DNA of 64,000 bases from Candidatus Cloacimonadota bacterium (GTDB lineage Bacteria > Cloacimonadota > Cloacimonadia > Cloacimonadales > Cloacimonadaceae). The position numbers were made by a program, and so were the translations under genes. The notes under the pieces were generated by a model. That model saw only the letters and a list, made by a program, of their open reading frames with translations, searched no databases and was not told where the DNA came from. The DNA is taken from positions 1 to 64,000 of the forward strand of contig JAAYEF010000031.1 of assembly GCA_012728875.1 (NCBI GenBank). Reading direction: 5' to 3'. Shown piece after piece: positions 55,960 to 64,000 of this stretch; within the stretch, counting starts at the first letter, position 1; the number at the start of each line of letters is the position of its first letter.

Positions 55960-57058
55960 ACTCTGCCTTGCTCTGTTCGCTTTTGCGGCTTTTTTGCCTG
56001 CGCAGGAGTTGATTGTGGAACATTATCCACAGGGCACGGATATCTGGGTGCTTATTCCTTATAATACGCTGGTCTTTAAAAAGGATATGACCGAAGCCAA
56101 CTATCAGCTGGTGATGGAACTTAAAAACAATAAGACCAAAAAGATACACAATTTCGACCATTCTTTCAGGGTGTTGCGGAGGGATTGGCTGCATGATTCG
56201 TCTTTTCCGGTGATGTTCAGCATCCAGCTTGAGCCTGGAGGATATCAGGCTTCCATGAGGCTGAGAAATCTGAGCCAGGGTGATAAAAGCGATTATAAGC
56301 GGGTTTTCACTCTGGGCATGGATTACACGGAAATTGGCCAGCCGTGGCTGCTTGCAGAAAAAGAGGGTGTGCTGTTTCAGCCGTCGGATCTGGAAAAACT
56401 GCCGTTGCCCTTGGATAAATGTGTTTTGAAGCAAAAGCTGGGCTTGGAAGCGGACAGCATCCACGTTGTGGGCATCGATCCCATCCGCTCGTTTTTGGCA
56501 CCGGTTCACCAGTATGAGGCGGATCTCACAAAACAGGCAAACGCGGGAGAGCTGCCCCAGCTTGGCGTAAGCGTTTATGAGAGCAATATCCGCTACCTCA
56601 TGGAACCCTTTCTTTTCAGCCCATGGTTTTCCTACAATGTGCGCTACAGCTATAAGGACCAAATCCAGCAGCTGCGCTATATTGCGAACCAAAATGAATA
56701 CCGGAGCCTGCGTTCCATCCCGGAAAGCCAGATACCGGATGCGATTGAAAAGTTTTGGCAGACGCGGGATCCAAGCCCGGGGACCTTGCGCAATGAGGCT
56801 CGCGAAGCTTTTTACCAGAGAGTGATCACGGCGGATGAGAGCTTCACGGTTCATAAAAGATTGAAGGGATGGAAGTCTGACCGGGGTAGAATATATATTA
56901 AATATGGCGAACCAAGCGAGATTTTGAGCGAATCGCAGCCTTTGGGACGCCATCCATACATCATTTGGTTTTACTACCAGCAAAACCTGGAATTCATTTT
57001 TACAGACAGCGGCGGTTTTGGCCTCTATCAACTAAGGAATAAAGATGAAGAATATTAA
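55943..57058 (+). CDS. GWxTD-domain exported protein (first)
   Basis: A 371-residue protein with a signal peptide (MKKTIRLCLA to LPAQ). The C-terminal part is a GWxTD domain, seen here as LKGWKSDRGRIYIKYGEP, then PYIIWFYYQQNLEFIF; the threonine of the name is a serine in this copy. The domain is common in FCB-group bacteria and its function is unknown. The N-terminal half is strand-rich. I used the ATG at 55943 rather than the adjacent GTG. It overlaps dnaE by 17 bp and the next GWxTD gene by 14 bp. Confidence 0.85.
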   Translation: MKKTIRLCLALFAFAAFLPAQELIVEHYPQGTDIWVLIPYNTLVFKKDMTEANYQLVMELKNNKTKKIHNFDHSFRVLRRDWLHDSSFPVMFSIQLEPGGYQASMRLRNLSQGDKSDYKRVFTLGMDYTEIGQPWLLAEKEGVLFQPSDLEKLPLPLDKCVLKQKLGLEADSIHVVGIDPIRSFLAPVHQYEADLTKQANAGELPQLGVSVYESNIRYLMEPFLFSPWFSYNVRYSYKDQIQQLRYIANQNEYRSLRSIPESQIPDAIEKFWQTRDPSPGTLRNEAREAFYQRVITADESFTVHKRLKGWKSDRGRIYIKYGEPSEILSESQPLGRHPYIIWFYYQQNLEFIFTDSGGFGLYQLRNKDEEY

Positions 57059-58382
57059 AGTGTTTTTTTGCAGCCTGATGCTCTTGGCGGTGGCAGGTTT
57101 GATCTGGGCGGATACCTTCACCATGCACGTGGCGCCACATCGATTTCGTGACCCACAAGGGGAAAGCACGATCCTGCATGTCGATTATCAGATTCCCTAT
57201 TCGAATCTGTCGTTTGTGGCAAAAAACTCCGGATATTTTGCCGAAGTGGAGATGGAAGTGGAGTTTGTGCAAGCTGATAGCGTTGTGTTCACACGCACGG
57301 TGAGGGACAACATTGGCATCTCAAACAAAAACGACGCCCGTTCTCAAAAATCGCATCTCAACCGTTTGAGCTTCAGTCTGGACGGGGAGGGATATTTTTT
57401 GAGGATGAAAGCCAGGGACATCAATTCGCAAAAAACCGCCAGCTTTTTTTACCAGGCGGAACCGCTTGCTTCCAATGACCTGATCAGCGATTTGGAGTTT
57501 TGCAGCATCGTGAGACCGGAAAGCAGCGGCTATCTTGATCGATTTCACAGAGGGGGTTCGCTCTATAAAACGGAACCTTCGTTGATTTTCGACAAAACCG
57601 AACTGGAAAATCTCAGCCTCTTTTTTGAGGTTTACGCACCACCTGAAGCCATCGACGAAACTGGGATTCTGGTTCTCACGGTGGAAAAAGACAGCATCAT
57701 CGTGTTTGACACAATGCTGGACTACAAGCCCCGGGCAGCTTCGGAAGGGCTTACGCTGAAAATCCCATTGGAAGATTTGACGCCGGGCAAATATGTTGGT
57801 TTTCTGGATTTGCAACTGGAGGGGTTCTCTCAAGACAGGGAATTTGTTTTCTTTGTAACGGAACCGATACAGGAACAATATGCTGTGTTACCGGATCCTG
57901 ATGACGATTTTCGCTTGTATCGCTATTTCAGCGGAAGCACCTCCACGGCAGAATGGAAAAAATATGACGATGCCACGAAGCGCCGGGTGTTATCGCAAAG
58001 CTGGAAGTCGTTGGCAAATACGCAAAACATGAGTGTGCGCGGTTTTTTGGACCAACTTCAGGAAAGAGTGGAATATGCGAACAGCTATTTCAGCTACTTT
58101 GACAAAGGCTGGACCACAGACATGGGGCGCATCCACATCCGCCAGGGAAAACCCGATGAGATTGAAAAAGGAATCTCGTCCGATGGGGCTCGGTTCGTGC
58201 GTAAAGATTATCAAATCTGGAAATATCAGGGACGGAACAGAGCGGTGTATTTGTTTTTGGATATGCAGATGAATGGAAACTACCGTCTCATCTATGTGGA
58301 AGGGGACGACAGTGAAAGTTCACATCCGGATGCGATGTATTATTTGGGTGAGGATTTCGACAAAACGAAACTTTATAATTGA
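57045..58382 (+). CDS. GWxTD-domain exported protein (second)
   Basis: A 445-residue protein with a signal peptide (MKNIKVFFCS to LIWA), a long strand-rich N-terminal region, and a GWxTD domain with the exact motif: YFDKGWTTDMGRIHIRQG, followed by DYQIWKYQ and FLDMQMNGNYRLIY. It is a paralogue of the preceding gene, which it overlaps by 14 bp. Tandem GWxTD proteins probably act together at the periplasm or outer membrane, but the role is unknown. The 40-bp gap to the convergent yraN shows no good terminator. Confidence 0.87.
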   Translation: MKNIKVFFCSLMLLAVAGLIWADTFTMHVAPHRFRDPQGESTILHVDYQIPYSNLSFVAKNSGYFAEVEMEVEFVQADSVVFTRTVRDNIGISNKNDARSQKSHLNRLSFSLDGEGYFLRMKARDINSQKTASFFYQAEPLASNDLISDLEFCSIVRPESSGYLDRFHRGGSLYKTEPSLIFDKTELENLSLFFEVYAPPEAIDETGILVLTVEKDSIIVFDTMLDYKPRAASEGLTLKIPLEDLTPGKYVGFLDLQLEGFSQDREFVFFVTEPIQEQYAVLPDPDDDFRLYRYFSGSTSTAEWKKYDDATKRRVLSQSWKSLANTQNMSVRGFLDQLQERVEYANSYFSYFDKGWTTDMGRIHIRQGKPDEIEKGISSDGARFVRKDYQIWKYQGRNRAVYLFLDMQMNGNYRLIYVEGDDSESSHPDAMYYLGEDFDKTKLYN

Positions 58383-58421
58383 TCTTTGACCCAGGTTGGA
58401 ATTGCCATGGCGGAAGCTATA

Positions 58422-58802
58422 TCAAAACTGCGGATAAAATGCATTTTCAAAATGTTTAATCTGATAGGTGTCAGTGTTGCGAAAATACCACACAATGATC
58501 ACATCAAAGCGAAATCTTGACTTGACACATTCCGGATGCTGAGTAATATATCTCTCAGCTGTATAGGTGATTCGTTTCCTTTTTGTGTAGGAAATGCTCA
58601 TCATGGCCTGTTTGATAGAGTGTTTGGAGCGTGTTTTGACCTCAATGAACACCAAACTGTCACGGTCATGGGCGATCAAATCGATTTCCCCGCCCTTCAC
58701 CCGATAGTTTTTGTGCAGAATGCTATACCCCTTGCGCTCAAGGAACTTAGCGCTGAGGTCCTCTCCAATCTTGTATATTTCATTTGCCTTTTGTGAATCC
58801 AT
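58422..58802 (-). CDS. YraN/UPF0102 family nuclease-like protein
   Basis: A 126-residue protein of the YraN family, which has a restriction-endonuclease-like fold and unknown cellular role. The signature is a G-E-x-D-x(n)-E-V-K pattern, seen as GGEIDLIAHDRDSLVFIEVK (about residues 37-56), preceded by GEDLSAKFLERKGYSIL. Length is normal. It is convergent with the second GWxTD gene and divergent from the barrel gene, sharing an 84-bp upstream region with it. No strong ribosome site is visible. Confidence 0.93.
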   Translation of the reverse strand: MDSQKANEIYKIGEDLSAKFLERKGYSILHKNYRVKGGEIDLIAHDRDSLVFIEVKTRSKHSIKQAMMSISYTKRKRITYTAERYITQHPECVKSRFRFDVIIVWYFRNTDTYQIKHFENAFYPQF

Positions 58803-58886
58803 ACGGCAAAAAAAAGCTTGACGGATAAACTGTCAATGATATTTATGACCTAAGACTAAGAAAAACACCGAAAGGTGGAGGGAAGT

Positions 58887-60047
58887 ATGAAAAAGTTTAT
58901 ATTTAGCGTAATTGTTCTCGCCGCATTGGCTGGTGCCATACATGCTGCTCCATTTCAAACGATGGGGCTGCTGAGGACGCCGGATGCATATGTTATTCCA
59001 CACAAAGCAGCGCAACTTGTGCTTGCAGGCTACTACCGCAATGTTGAAGCCCCCAGTTATGTGGACCAAGATAAAAATGGTCTGAATTTTTATGGCATGC
59101 TGGGCGTTGGACTCTTCGACAGAGTTCAGCTCGACTTCTTCGGCGGAGACTATGTTTATTTCTTCAACGCCAAAGTTAAGCTGTTGGAAGAAACTGCAAA
59201 GTGGCCCCAGATCGCCATTGGAATGGATAACATCCTTTCGCCGGTGAACAAGCGTCGTGCGCAGGATTATGGGCCTTATTTTTATTGGGACAATGACCTT
59301 GAGCAAAGAGTTTATACTGATGAAATAAACCCTCTTAATTTGGGAAGCTGGATAGATCATCCGGATAAGACTGACTATGAGTACTATTCAGGCTATGCCG
59401 TTGCGTCCAAACAGGTGGTGTTTGGGGGTGTCGACTGGATGTTCAACCTCGGAGTGGGAATGAACAGATATACGGGTCAGGTTCCCCGCTCACGCTGGTT
59501 CAGTGGGTTTTTCAGTTCCATTGAAGTTTCACCGTTTGACAATTTTGCCCTGCAAGCGGAATACGACGGCAAGGACTTTAACGCCGGCGTCAAATACAGC
59601 TACAAGAATTTTGGCGTTCGCCTGGGTGCGGAAGCTCTTGAAGACCTTGCCAAAGGTTCGGAAGGAAACGGATACCAAAACAATTATCGTGTAGCCTTGG
59701 GGCTTTCCTACATGTTTGACAAGTTCTCTGAAAAGGGTGCCAGCACCCGCCCCAACCTGAGCCTTTATGCCACTGCAGCAGACCTTGAGCCTCATGTGGT
59801 TCCGGGCAGCCAAGTTCCAGTTGCAACCACCGATACAGGTTCGGGAGATGTGGCAATTATTACACCTGGCAGCCAGATCCCCACACCGGGCATCGTGACC
59901 CCTGGAGATGAGTATAAAACACTGTCTCCTGAAGCGAAAGACCTTCTTGAAGAACTTCGCCTCCTGCGCTTGGAGCGCCAAAAAGCCCAAAAAGCCTTGG
60001 AAGATCTGCGCAACTGGCTGCAGGAATTGAAGGAAGAGAACCAATAA
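58887..60047 (+). CDS. YjbH-like outer-membrane protein with C-terminal coiled coil
   Basis: The start at 58887 follows GGAGG by 4-5 nt; a GTG four codons earlier is inside that site. The 386-residue protein has a signal peptide (MKKFIFSVIV to IHAA). The next part, GLLRTPDAYVIPHKAAQLVL with later FDRVQLDFFGGDYVYFFNAK, resembles the YjbH-type barrel (short alternating strands, Phe/Tyr/Gly rich). After about residue 285 comes a Pro/Thr-rich linker, then a charged coiled coil (SPEAKDLLEELRLLRLERQK) at the C-terminus, so the end is periplasmic rather than a barrel strand. It precedes a giant exported TPR gene, which may be its partner. Function is unknown. Confidence 0.68.
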   Translation: MKKFIFSVIVLAALAGAIHAAPFQTMGLLRTPDAYVIPHKAAQLVLAGYYRNVEAPSYVDQDKNGLNFYGMLGVGLFDRVQLDFFGGDYVYFFNAKVKLLEETAKWPQIAIGMDNILSPVNKRRAQDYGPYFYWDNDLEQRVYTDEINPLNLGSWIDHPDKTDYEYYSGYAVASKQVVFGGVDWMFNLGVGMNRYTGQVPRSRWFSGFFSSIEVSPFDNFALQAEYDGKDFNAGVKYSYKNFGVRLGAEALEDLAKGSEGNGYQNNYRVALGLSYMFDKFSEKGASTRPNLSLYATAADLEPHVVPGSQVPVATTDTGSGDVAIITPGSQIPTPGIVTPGDEYKTLSPEAKDLLEELRLLRLERQKAQKALEDLRNWLQELKEENQ

Positions 60048-60117
60048 TTTTTATGCTTGCACGTAATTGAAGAAAGTGCAGGTTATTTCAAACATATTTC
60101 CCTTGGTCAAAGCCATG

Positions 60118-60151
60118 ATTCAGGATGCGGCTCCCCTGCTGCATCCTGAAT
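60118..60151. other. Perfect 11-bp hairpin without T run
   Basis: ATTCAGGATGC (60118-60128) pairs with GCATCCTGAAT (60141-60151) around a 12-nt loop, in the gap between the YjbH-like and the TPR genes. There is no T run, so it is not a standard terminator. It could limit read-through or protect the upstream mRNA. Confidence 0.6.
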
Positions 60152-60204
60152 TATGTATAAAGCCTCTTCAGAATACAAATTCTGGACGATAAGCGAGCGG
60201 GTTT

Positions 60205-63200
60205 ATGAAAAAATATATCTTACTGTATCTGGTGTTGATGGTCACAATGGTATCAATTGTACCAGCAATGGCTCAAAGCATCAATTTGGCAGTCCACTCT
60301 GATCCTGATGTTTCGGCAGCAGTTGATTTCCTGATGGACAGGTTGCCCCTTTTGGTGGAAAACAAAGACTTCGACACAGCAATTGAAGAGTTTTCGCAAC
60401 ACTCCGAGAGCTTGAACAAACTCGAAGAACCGGAATTGCTGTACCTGATGGGACATTTTTATTCGATCATGAATGTGCCCACCAAGGCAATCCCGCTTTT
60501 CGAACTGGTTTTGGATAATCCCGATCTGGGCGAAGGTGTCCGCACCATGCTCGATCTGCTTATCTATCAGAGATCCGTTGATCATATTCAAAACCGCGAC
60601 AAACATGAAGTTGCTGAGTTCCTCGAAGATGTCATGAACAAATTTTCCACGGGGCGCTTCTATCCCACCTATCTGTTTTTGTGGGCTGATCTGTTGGCTG
60701 AAGAAGCAGAAAACACAAGGGTGCAGAGCTATCTGGAGGCGTATGAATCCAATAAATATTGGATAAAAAACACCTTTGTTTCAAGAAGGGAAGCCATCGT
60801 CCAGCGTCTTGATGATTTGGATCTGAAAGCCTTCTATTCGAAACCCGACCAAGCCGGAGCGGATGCCCTGAGAGCCAGGGTGGACAAGATTCAGGAAGAT
60901 CTGCGGGATCTATATAACGAATTCCAAGCCATTCCCGGTCTGATGTTTTCTGACGCCATCAGGCGCATTGCCAATGAAGAAATGAATGCGCTTGACAGGT
61001 TCAAATCCCAGATCAAACCTTTCGAATCCGCTCCCGATATCGATCTTGAACTCTTGGCTTCTCCAGATTTCAAGGGTTCAGAAGCTGCAGCTTTTGATCG
61101 CTATCGTGAAGGTGCCATGAACCTTCAAACAATTAAAAACTACCATGCCCAGATCACAGCGGTCCTGGATCTCATCGATCGCTTTTTCGACAACCAATAT
61201 GAAATTTTTGTAAGCCAATTCTCATCTGCCGAGAGCGCCAGATACAGCGACCTTGAACTGAAGCGCTTGATGGATATCGAGCGCAACATAAACCTCTATA
61301 CCGACATCGTGGTTGGGATCGAACAAATCATGTCTGAACCCAACTATGCCGAGCTGAACATCAACTTGGAGCCCGAGCGTCAGGAATACCTGGAAAAGAT
61401 CGCCGAATTGCAAAACCGCAAAGAGCGCTATCTGACCATCAGAAAAAGCAGAGACAGCATCGAAGAGCAGATCTTTATGGAGCTCTTGGAAGAGTATTAT
61501 GCCATCACTCGCGACAAGAGAACACTGGACGAGCTTTTACCCGACCTTGAAGACGTGATGCTGGCCATGATCCGGAAAAACTTTCCCCAGGATCAAAAGC
61601 ATGTGATCGAACAGGAATATCTGAACGTCCAAAAAGTGGGCTTGGAAGATTTCCCTGTGGATGCCACTTTCTTGGCAAACCTTGATTTTTTGAGCCTGAT
61701 CATGGATTATCGCAATGTTCACTTCAAAGAACAGCAGCGCTTGGAAAATGAAGAACTCAGTGATGAGCAGCGGGAATCCCAATATCAAGCCATCATAGAA
61801 GAAAAAGCCGAACTCCTGGCACGCCACCAAGCCTTTGTTACCTCAAATCCCGGTTTCAAGGCCATGGAACAGCCCAGTGGCGGCTATTTGCTGAATACAG
61901 CCGTGATTTATTATAATATGGCGGAATTGCAGAACGCAGTTGATCTCGAAAATCCGGAACATGCTCTGGCAAGCTATCGCAAAGTTTTGCAAATTAACCC
62001 CGATTTCCATCTGCGCGACCGCATCCTCTACAATATCGGCTATCTGAGCAGCGAAACAAAAAAGACGGATAAGACCAACAAAATAGATGATTTCTACATC
62101 CGCAACCCCCACCAGGATCGTCCTGATGGCTTTAAGATCAGCGAGGCGGACTTCACCGAAGCCATCGAAGCCTACACCGAACTGACGGATTCTGGAAAAT
62201 ATAACGACTCACCATACTATGACGAAGCCATCTACCGCCTGGGAATGCTGTATTTCCTGATCGGCTCCGATGCCGAGCACCCAATCGAATACTACGAAAA
62301 AGCAATCCAACGTTTTGATGGTTTGGTGGCCAAACCCCAAAGCAATTACCACTTTGAAGCCCTCTATGAAAGAGCCTGGGTGTATATGAACCAAGGCGAT
62401 GAAGCTGCCTTGAAGCTTGCTTTGAAAGACTTTGTGGACGTGTTGGCTGCCGCCGATTCCCGCAAGATCCGGGATGAAAATCTGGCTCAGGACTACAAGG
62501 TAAATGCCATCGACAATAGCGCCTACTGTCTGATTGCTTTGGATGGCGCTGATTTTTATCAACTTGCCAAAGGCGTTCAGGAAGTGAACACCGTGATGGC
62601 AGGCTATTCAGACACCCAGGTCAAGAGCCTGATTTTGGAAAAGGCGGCACAGCTGAAGGTCGATCTCGACGCTCCCTTGCAAGCCATTGACTTCATGGAG
62701 CTTAAGCTGCATACATCACCTCTTGAACTCACCAACCCCGCTCTGGCGGATTCCATCATCAAGCTTTACCACACACCCGGCCTGCATTTGCGTCCTGGCA
62801 CCGATCTTGCCCGCGTCCGCAGCCAAAAGTATGATGACATAAAAAGAAATTACGGCAGCGGAAAAGCTTGGTACAATCAAAATGTGATGGACAAAGATCT
62901 CACAGAACCTGTTTTGGTTCAGCAGCTTGAGGTGATCCACGACGCTTACGAAAACATCCGCATTCGCCACTACAACAATCTGCTGGATTCCGCCTCTGAG
63001 GAAGATAAAACCCTTTATGATGAACACGTTGCCAGTTTTGAAGGCTATGTGGAGCTTTTTGAATCCAAGCAGGCCTTGGCAGATTTCAAGGATGAAAACC
63101 GCAGAGCTGCCACCATCCTGGCAAGTGCGATGGCTGAAAAGCGCAATAATGCGAAAGACTATCAAAGTGCTGTCCAAGTTTTGCAAGCTTACAACAACGA

Positions 63201-64000
63201 TTTCAAGCAAAACCCCGACTATTTCAACAACGAAGGTTTGATATATCAATATAACCAGAATATCTTCAACGAACTGAATCCGCAGTTCGACAAACCCGGG
63301 TTCAAACCCGTTGCCGGCCTGCCTCAAAGCAGGAAGGATCTTTATGAAAAGTATCGCGATGCAGCGTTGAAGTTTTACTCCGTTCTGCTGGGTTCGCAAA
63401 ATCCGGATGCCAGAAACGGTGCCCCGGCCATTTTGATGGAACTGGCGGAAGTCGAACTGAAACAGGACCGTCCCCAGGATGCCAAAACCCGCTATATGGC
63501 CATTTTGGACAGCGGCATCCGTTTGGACAAAGTCACCAGCAGAAGCCTGTATTTGAACCTCGCTCAGATCGAGGAAAAAGCAGAAAACTACACCGAAGCG
63601 GAAAGAATGTATATCGCCGCCAAGGATTTTGCCAACGATAATGCCGATGCGGTTGAGATTGAAAACCTTGTTCGCCTCCAGATTCAAAACAACTATGAAA
63701 AAGCGGAAAAATCCGGCGACCATCTCACCGTTGCGCAAGAACTTATGCGTCTTTCGGAAAAGTTTGCCAACGAGCCTGCACGCAGCCAGGGCTACGTGTT
63801 CCAAGCTTCCGAGGCTTATCTGAAAGCCGGGGAATTCAATCGCGCCATCGAGCTTAAAACCGGATTGTCCCGTCAAAAATCATCTCTCGATGAGAAATAC
63901 GCCCTCTACGAGCAAAGCTGGGTGATCGCCCGCGACAAGCTGAAAGACCCAGCCAAGACCAAGGCTCTGAAAAACGAATTCATTCGGGATTTCCCTTCCA
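60205..64000 (+). CDS. Very large exported TPR-type protein (3' end beyond window)
   Basis: An open frame from the ATG at 60205 runs without a stop to the window edge, at least 1265 codons. The start is followed by a signal peptide (MKKYILLYLV to VPAMA) with no lipobox Cys. The protein is almost entirely helical, with scattered TPR-like helix pairs (for example ELLYLMGHFYSIMNVPTKAI, EALYERAWVYMNQGDEAAL, AEVELKQDRPQDAKTRYMAI) and charged coiled-coil stretches between them. No catalytic domain is seen. It is probably a periplasmic scaffold, perhaps working with the outer-membrane barrel just upstream. Other possibilities are a Tol/YbgF-like or a secretion-associated TPR protein; evidence for either is weak. 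No strong ribosome site precedes the ATG. Confidence 0.85.
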   Translation, partial: MKKYILLYLVLMVTMVSIVPAMAQSINLAVHSDPDVSAAVDFLMDRLPLLVENKDFDTAIEEFSQHSESLNKLEEPELLYLMGHFYSIMNVPTKAIPLFELVLDNPDLGEGVRTMLDLLIYQRSVDHIQNRDKHEVAEFLEDVMNKFSTGRFYPTYLFLWADLLAEEAENTRVQSYLEAYESNKYWIKNTFVSRREAIVQRLDDLDLKAFYSKPDQAGADALRARVDKIQEDLRDLYNEFQAIPGLMFSDAIRRIANEEMNALDRFKSQIKPFESAPDIDLELLASPDFKGSEAAAFDRYREGAMNLQTIKNYHAQITAVLDLIDRFFDNQYEIFVSQFSSAESARYSDLELKRLMDIERNINLYTDIVVGIEQIMSEPNYAELNINLEPERQEYLEKIAELQNRKERYLTIRKSRDSIEEQIFMELLEEYYAITRDKRTLDELLPDLEDVMLAMIRKNFPQDQKHVIEQEYLNVQKVGLEDFPVDATFLANLDFLSLIMDYRNVHFKEQQRLENEELSDEQRESQYQAIIEEKAELLARHQAFVTSNPGFKAMEQPSGGYLLNTAVIYYNMAELQNAVDLENPEHALASYRKVLQINPDFHLRDRILYNIGYLSSETKKTDKTNKIDDFYIRNPHQDRPDGFKISEADFTEAIEAYTELTDSGKYNDSPYYDEAIYRLGMLYFLIGSDAEHPIEYYEKAIQRFDGLVAKPQSNYHFEALYERAWVYMNQGDEAALKLALKDFVDVLAAADSRKIRDENLAQDYKVNAIDNSAYCLIALDGADFYQLAKGVQEVNTVMAGYSDTQVKSLILEKAAQLKVDLDAPLQAIDFMELKLHTSPLELTNPALADSIIKLYHTPGLHLRPGTDLARVRSQKYDDIKRNYGSGKAWYNQNVMDKDLTEPVLVQQLEVIHDAYENIRIRHYNNLLDSASEEDKTLYDEHVASFEGYVELFESKQALADFKDENRRAATILASAMAEKRNNAKDYQSAVQVLQAYNNDFKQNPDYFNNEGLIYQYNQNIFNELNPQFDKPGFKPVAGLPQSRKDLYEKYRDAALKFYSVLLGSQNPDARNGAPAILMELAEVELKQDRPQDAKTRYMAILDSGIRLDKVTSRSLYLNLAQIEEKAENYTEAERMYIAAKDFANDNADAVEIENLVRLQIQNNYEKAEKSGDHLTVAQELMRLSEKFANEPARSQGYVFQASEAYLKAGEFNRAIELKTGLSRQKSSLDEKYALYEQSWVIARDKLKDPAKTKALKNEFIRDFPS

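Noticed and set aside
60118-60151. Hairpin after the YjbH-like gene as a rho-independent terminator
   Set aside because: The stem is perfect but no T run follows on either strand, so it is listed only as a hairpin.

Overview
The window reads as one chromosomal segment of an FCB-group bacterium, most probably a Candidatus Cloacimonadota (WWE1) member or a close relative. The basis is a tilS-hpt-ftsH core operon, many large secreted proteins ending in the YPNPFNP-type C-terminal sorting domain used by type IX secretion (T9SS), paired GWxTD-domain proteins, and a set of peptidases suited to a peptide fermenter. No rRNA or other phylogenetic marker is present, so the phylum is an inference. I recognised no tRNA, rRNA, CRISPR array, transposase or phage gene.

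Layout. 1-1710 is the 3' part of a secreted repeat protein with a sorting domain. 1711-2611 is non-coding and built of nested inverted repeats. 2612-13993 is a tight plus-strand operon: tilS, hpt, ftsH, a YfiH/PgeF-like laccase-domain protein, a DUF342/FapA-like protein, a secreted tricorn-type protease, a TPR protein and manA. Several junctions are 4-bp ATGA/GTGA overlaps. 14251-36995 is a 22.7-kb minus-strand block of seven exported proteins: an outer-membrane barrel, two paralogous repeat proteins, an FN3 protein, a peptidylarginine-deiminase-like enzyme and two gingipain-like C25 cysteine proteases. Six of the seven carry a sorting domain, and six are followed by a clear or fair rho-independent terminator. 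37900-39999 is an M3 oligopeptidase. 40327-44106 is a multidomain exported protein with LTD and chitobiase-like domains. 44107-45690 is a second repeat-rich region that encloses a small AT-rich DUF1232 gene. 45691-52250 is a minus-strand group: fadD-like, M18 aminopeptidase, DUF1015, rimO, trpS. 52519-58382 is dnaE followed by two overlapping GWxTD genes. yraN is on the minus strand at 58422-58802. The window ends with an outer-membrane YjbH-like barrel and a very large exported TPR protein that is open at the right edge (60205-64000).

How it fits together. The secreted C25 proteases, tricorn homologue, M3 peptidase and M18 aminopeptidase form a plausible chain from extracellular protein to amino acids. 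A predicted secreted arginine deiminase beside two gingipain-like proteases recalls the Porphyromonas gingivalis gingipain/PPAD pair and is the most notable system here. The T9SS machinery itself is not in the window. The second notable signal is a composite intergenic repeat (terminal inverted repeat, GGCGAG minisatellite, REP-like GTCATCCTGGAGCG unit) found in the same order at two loci 42 kb apart, with a degraded third copy.
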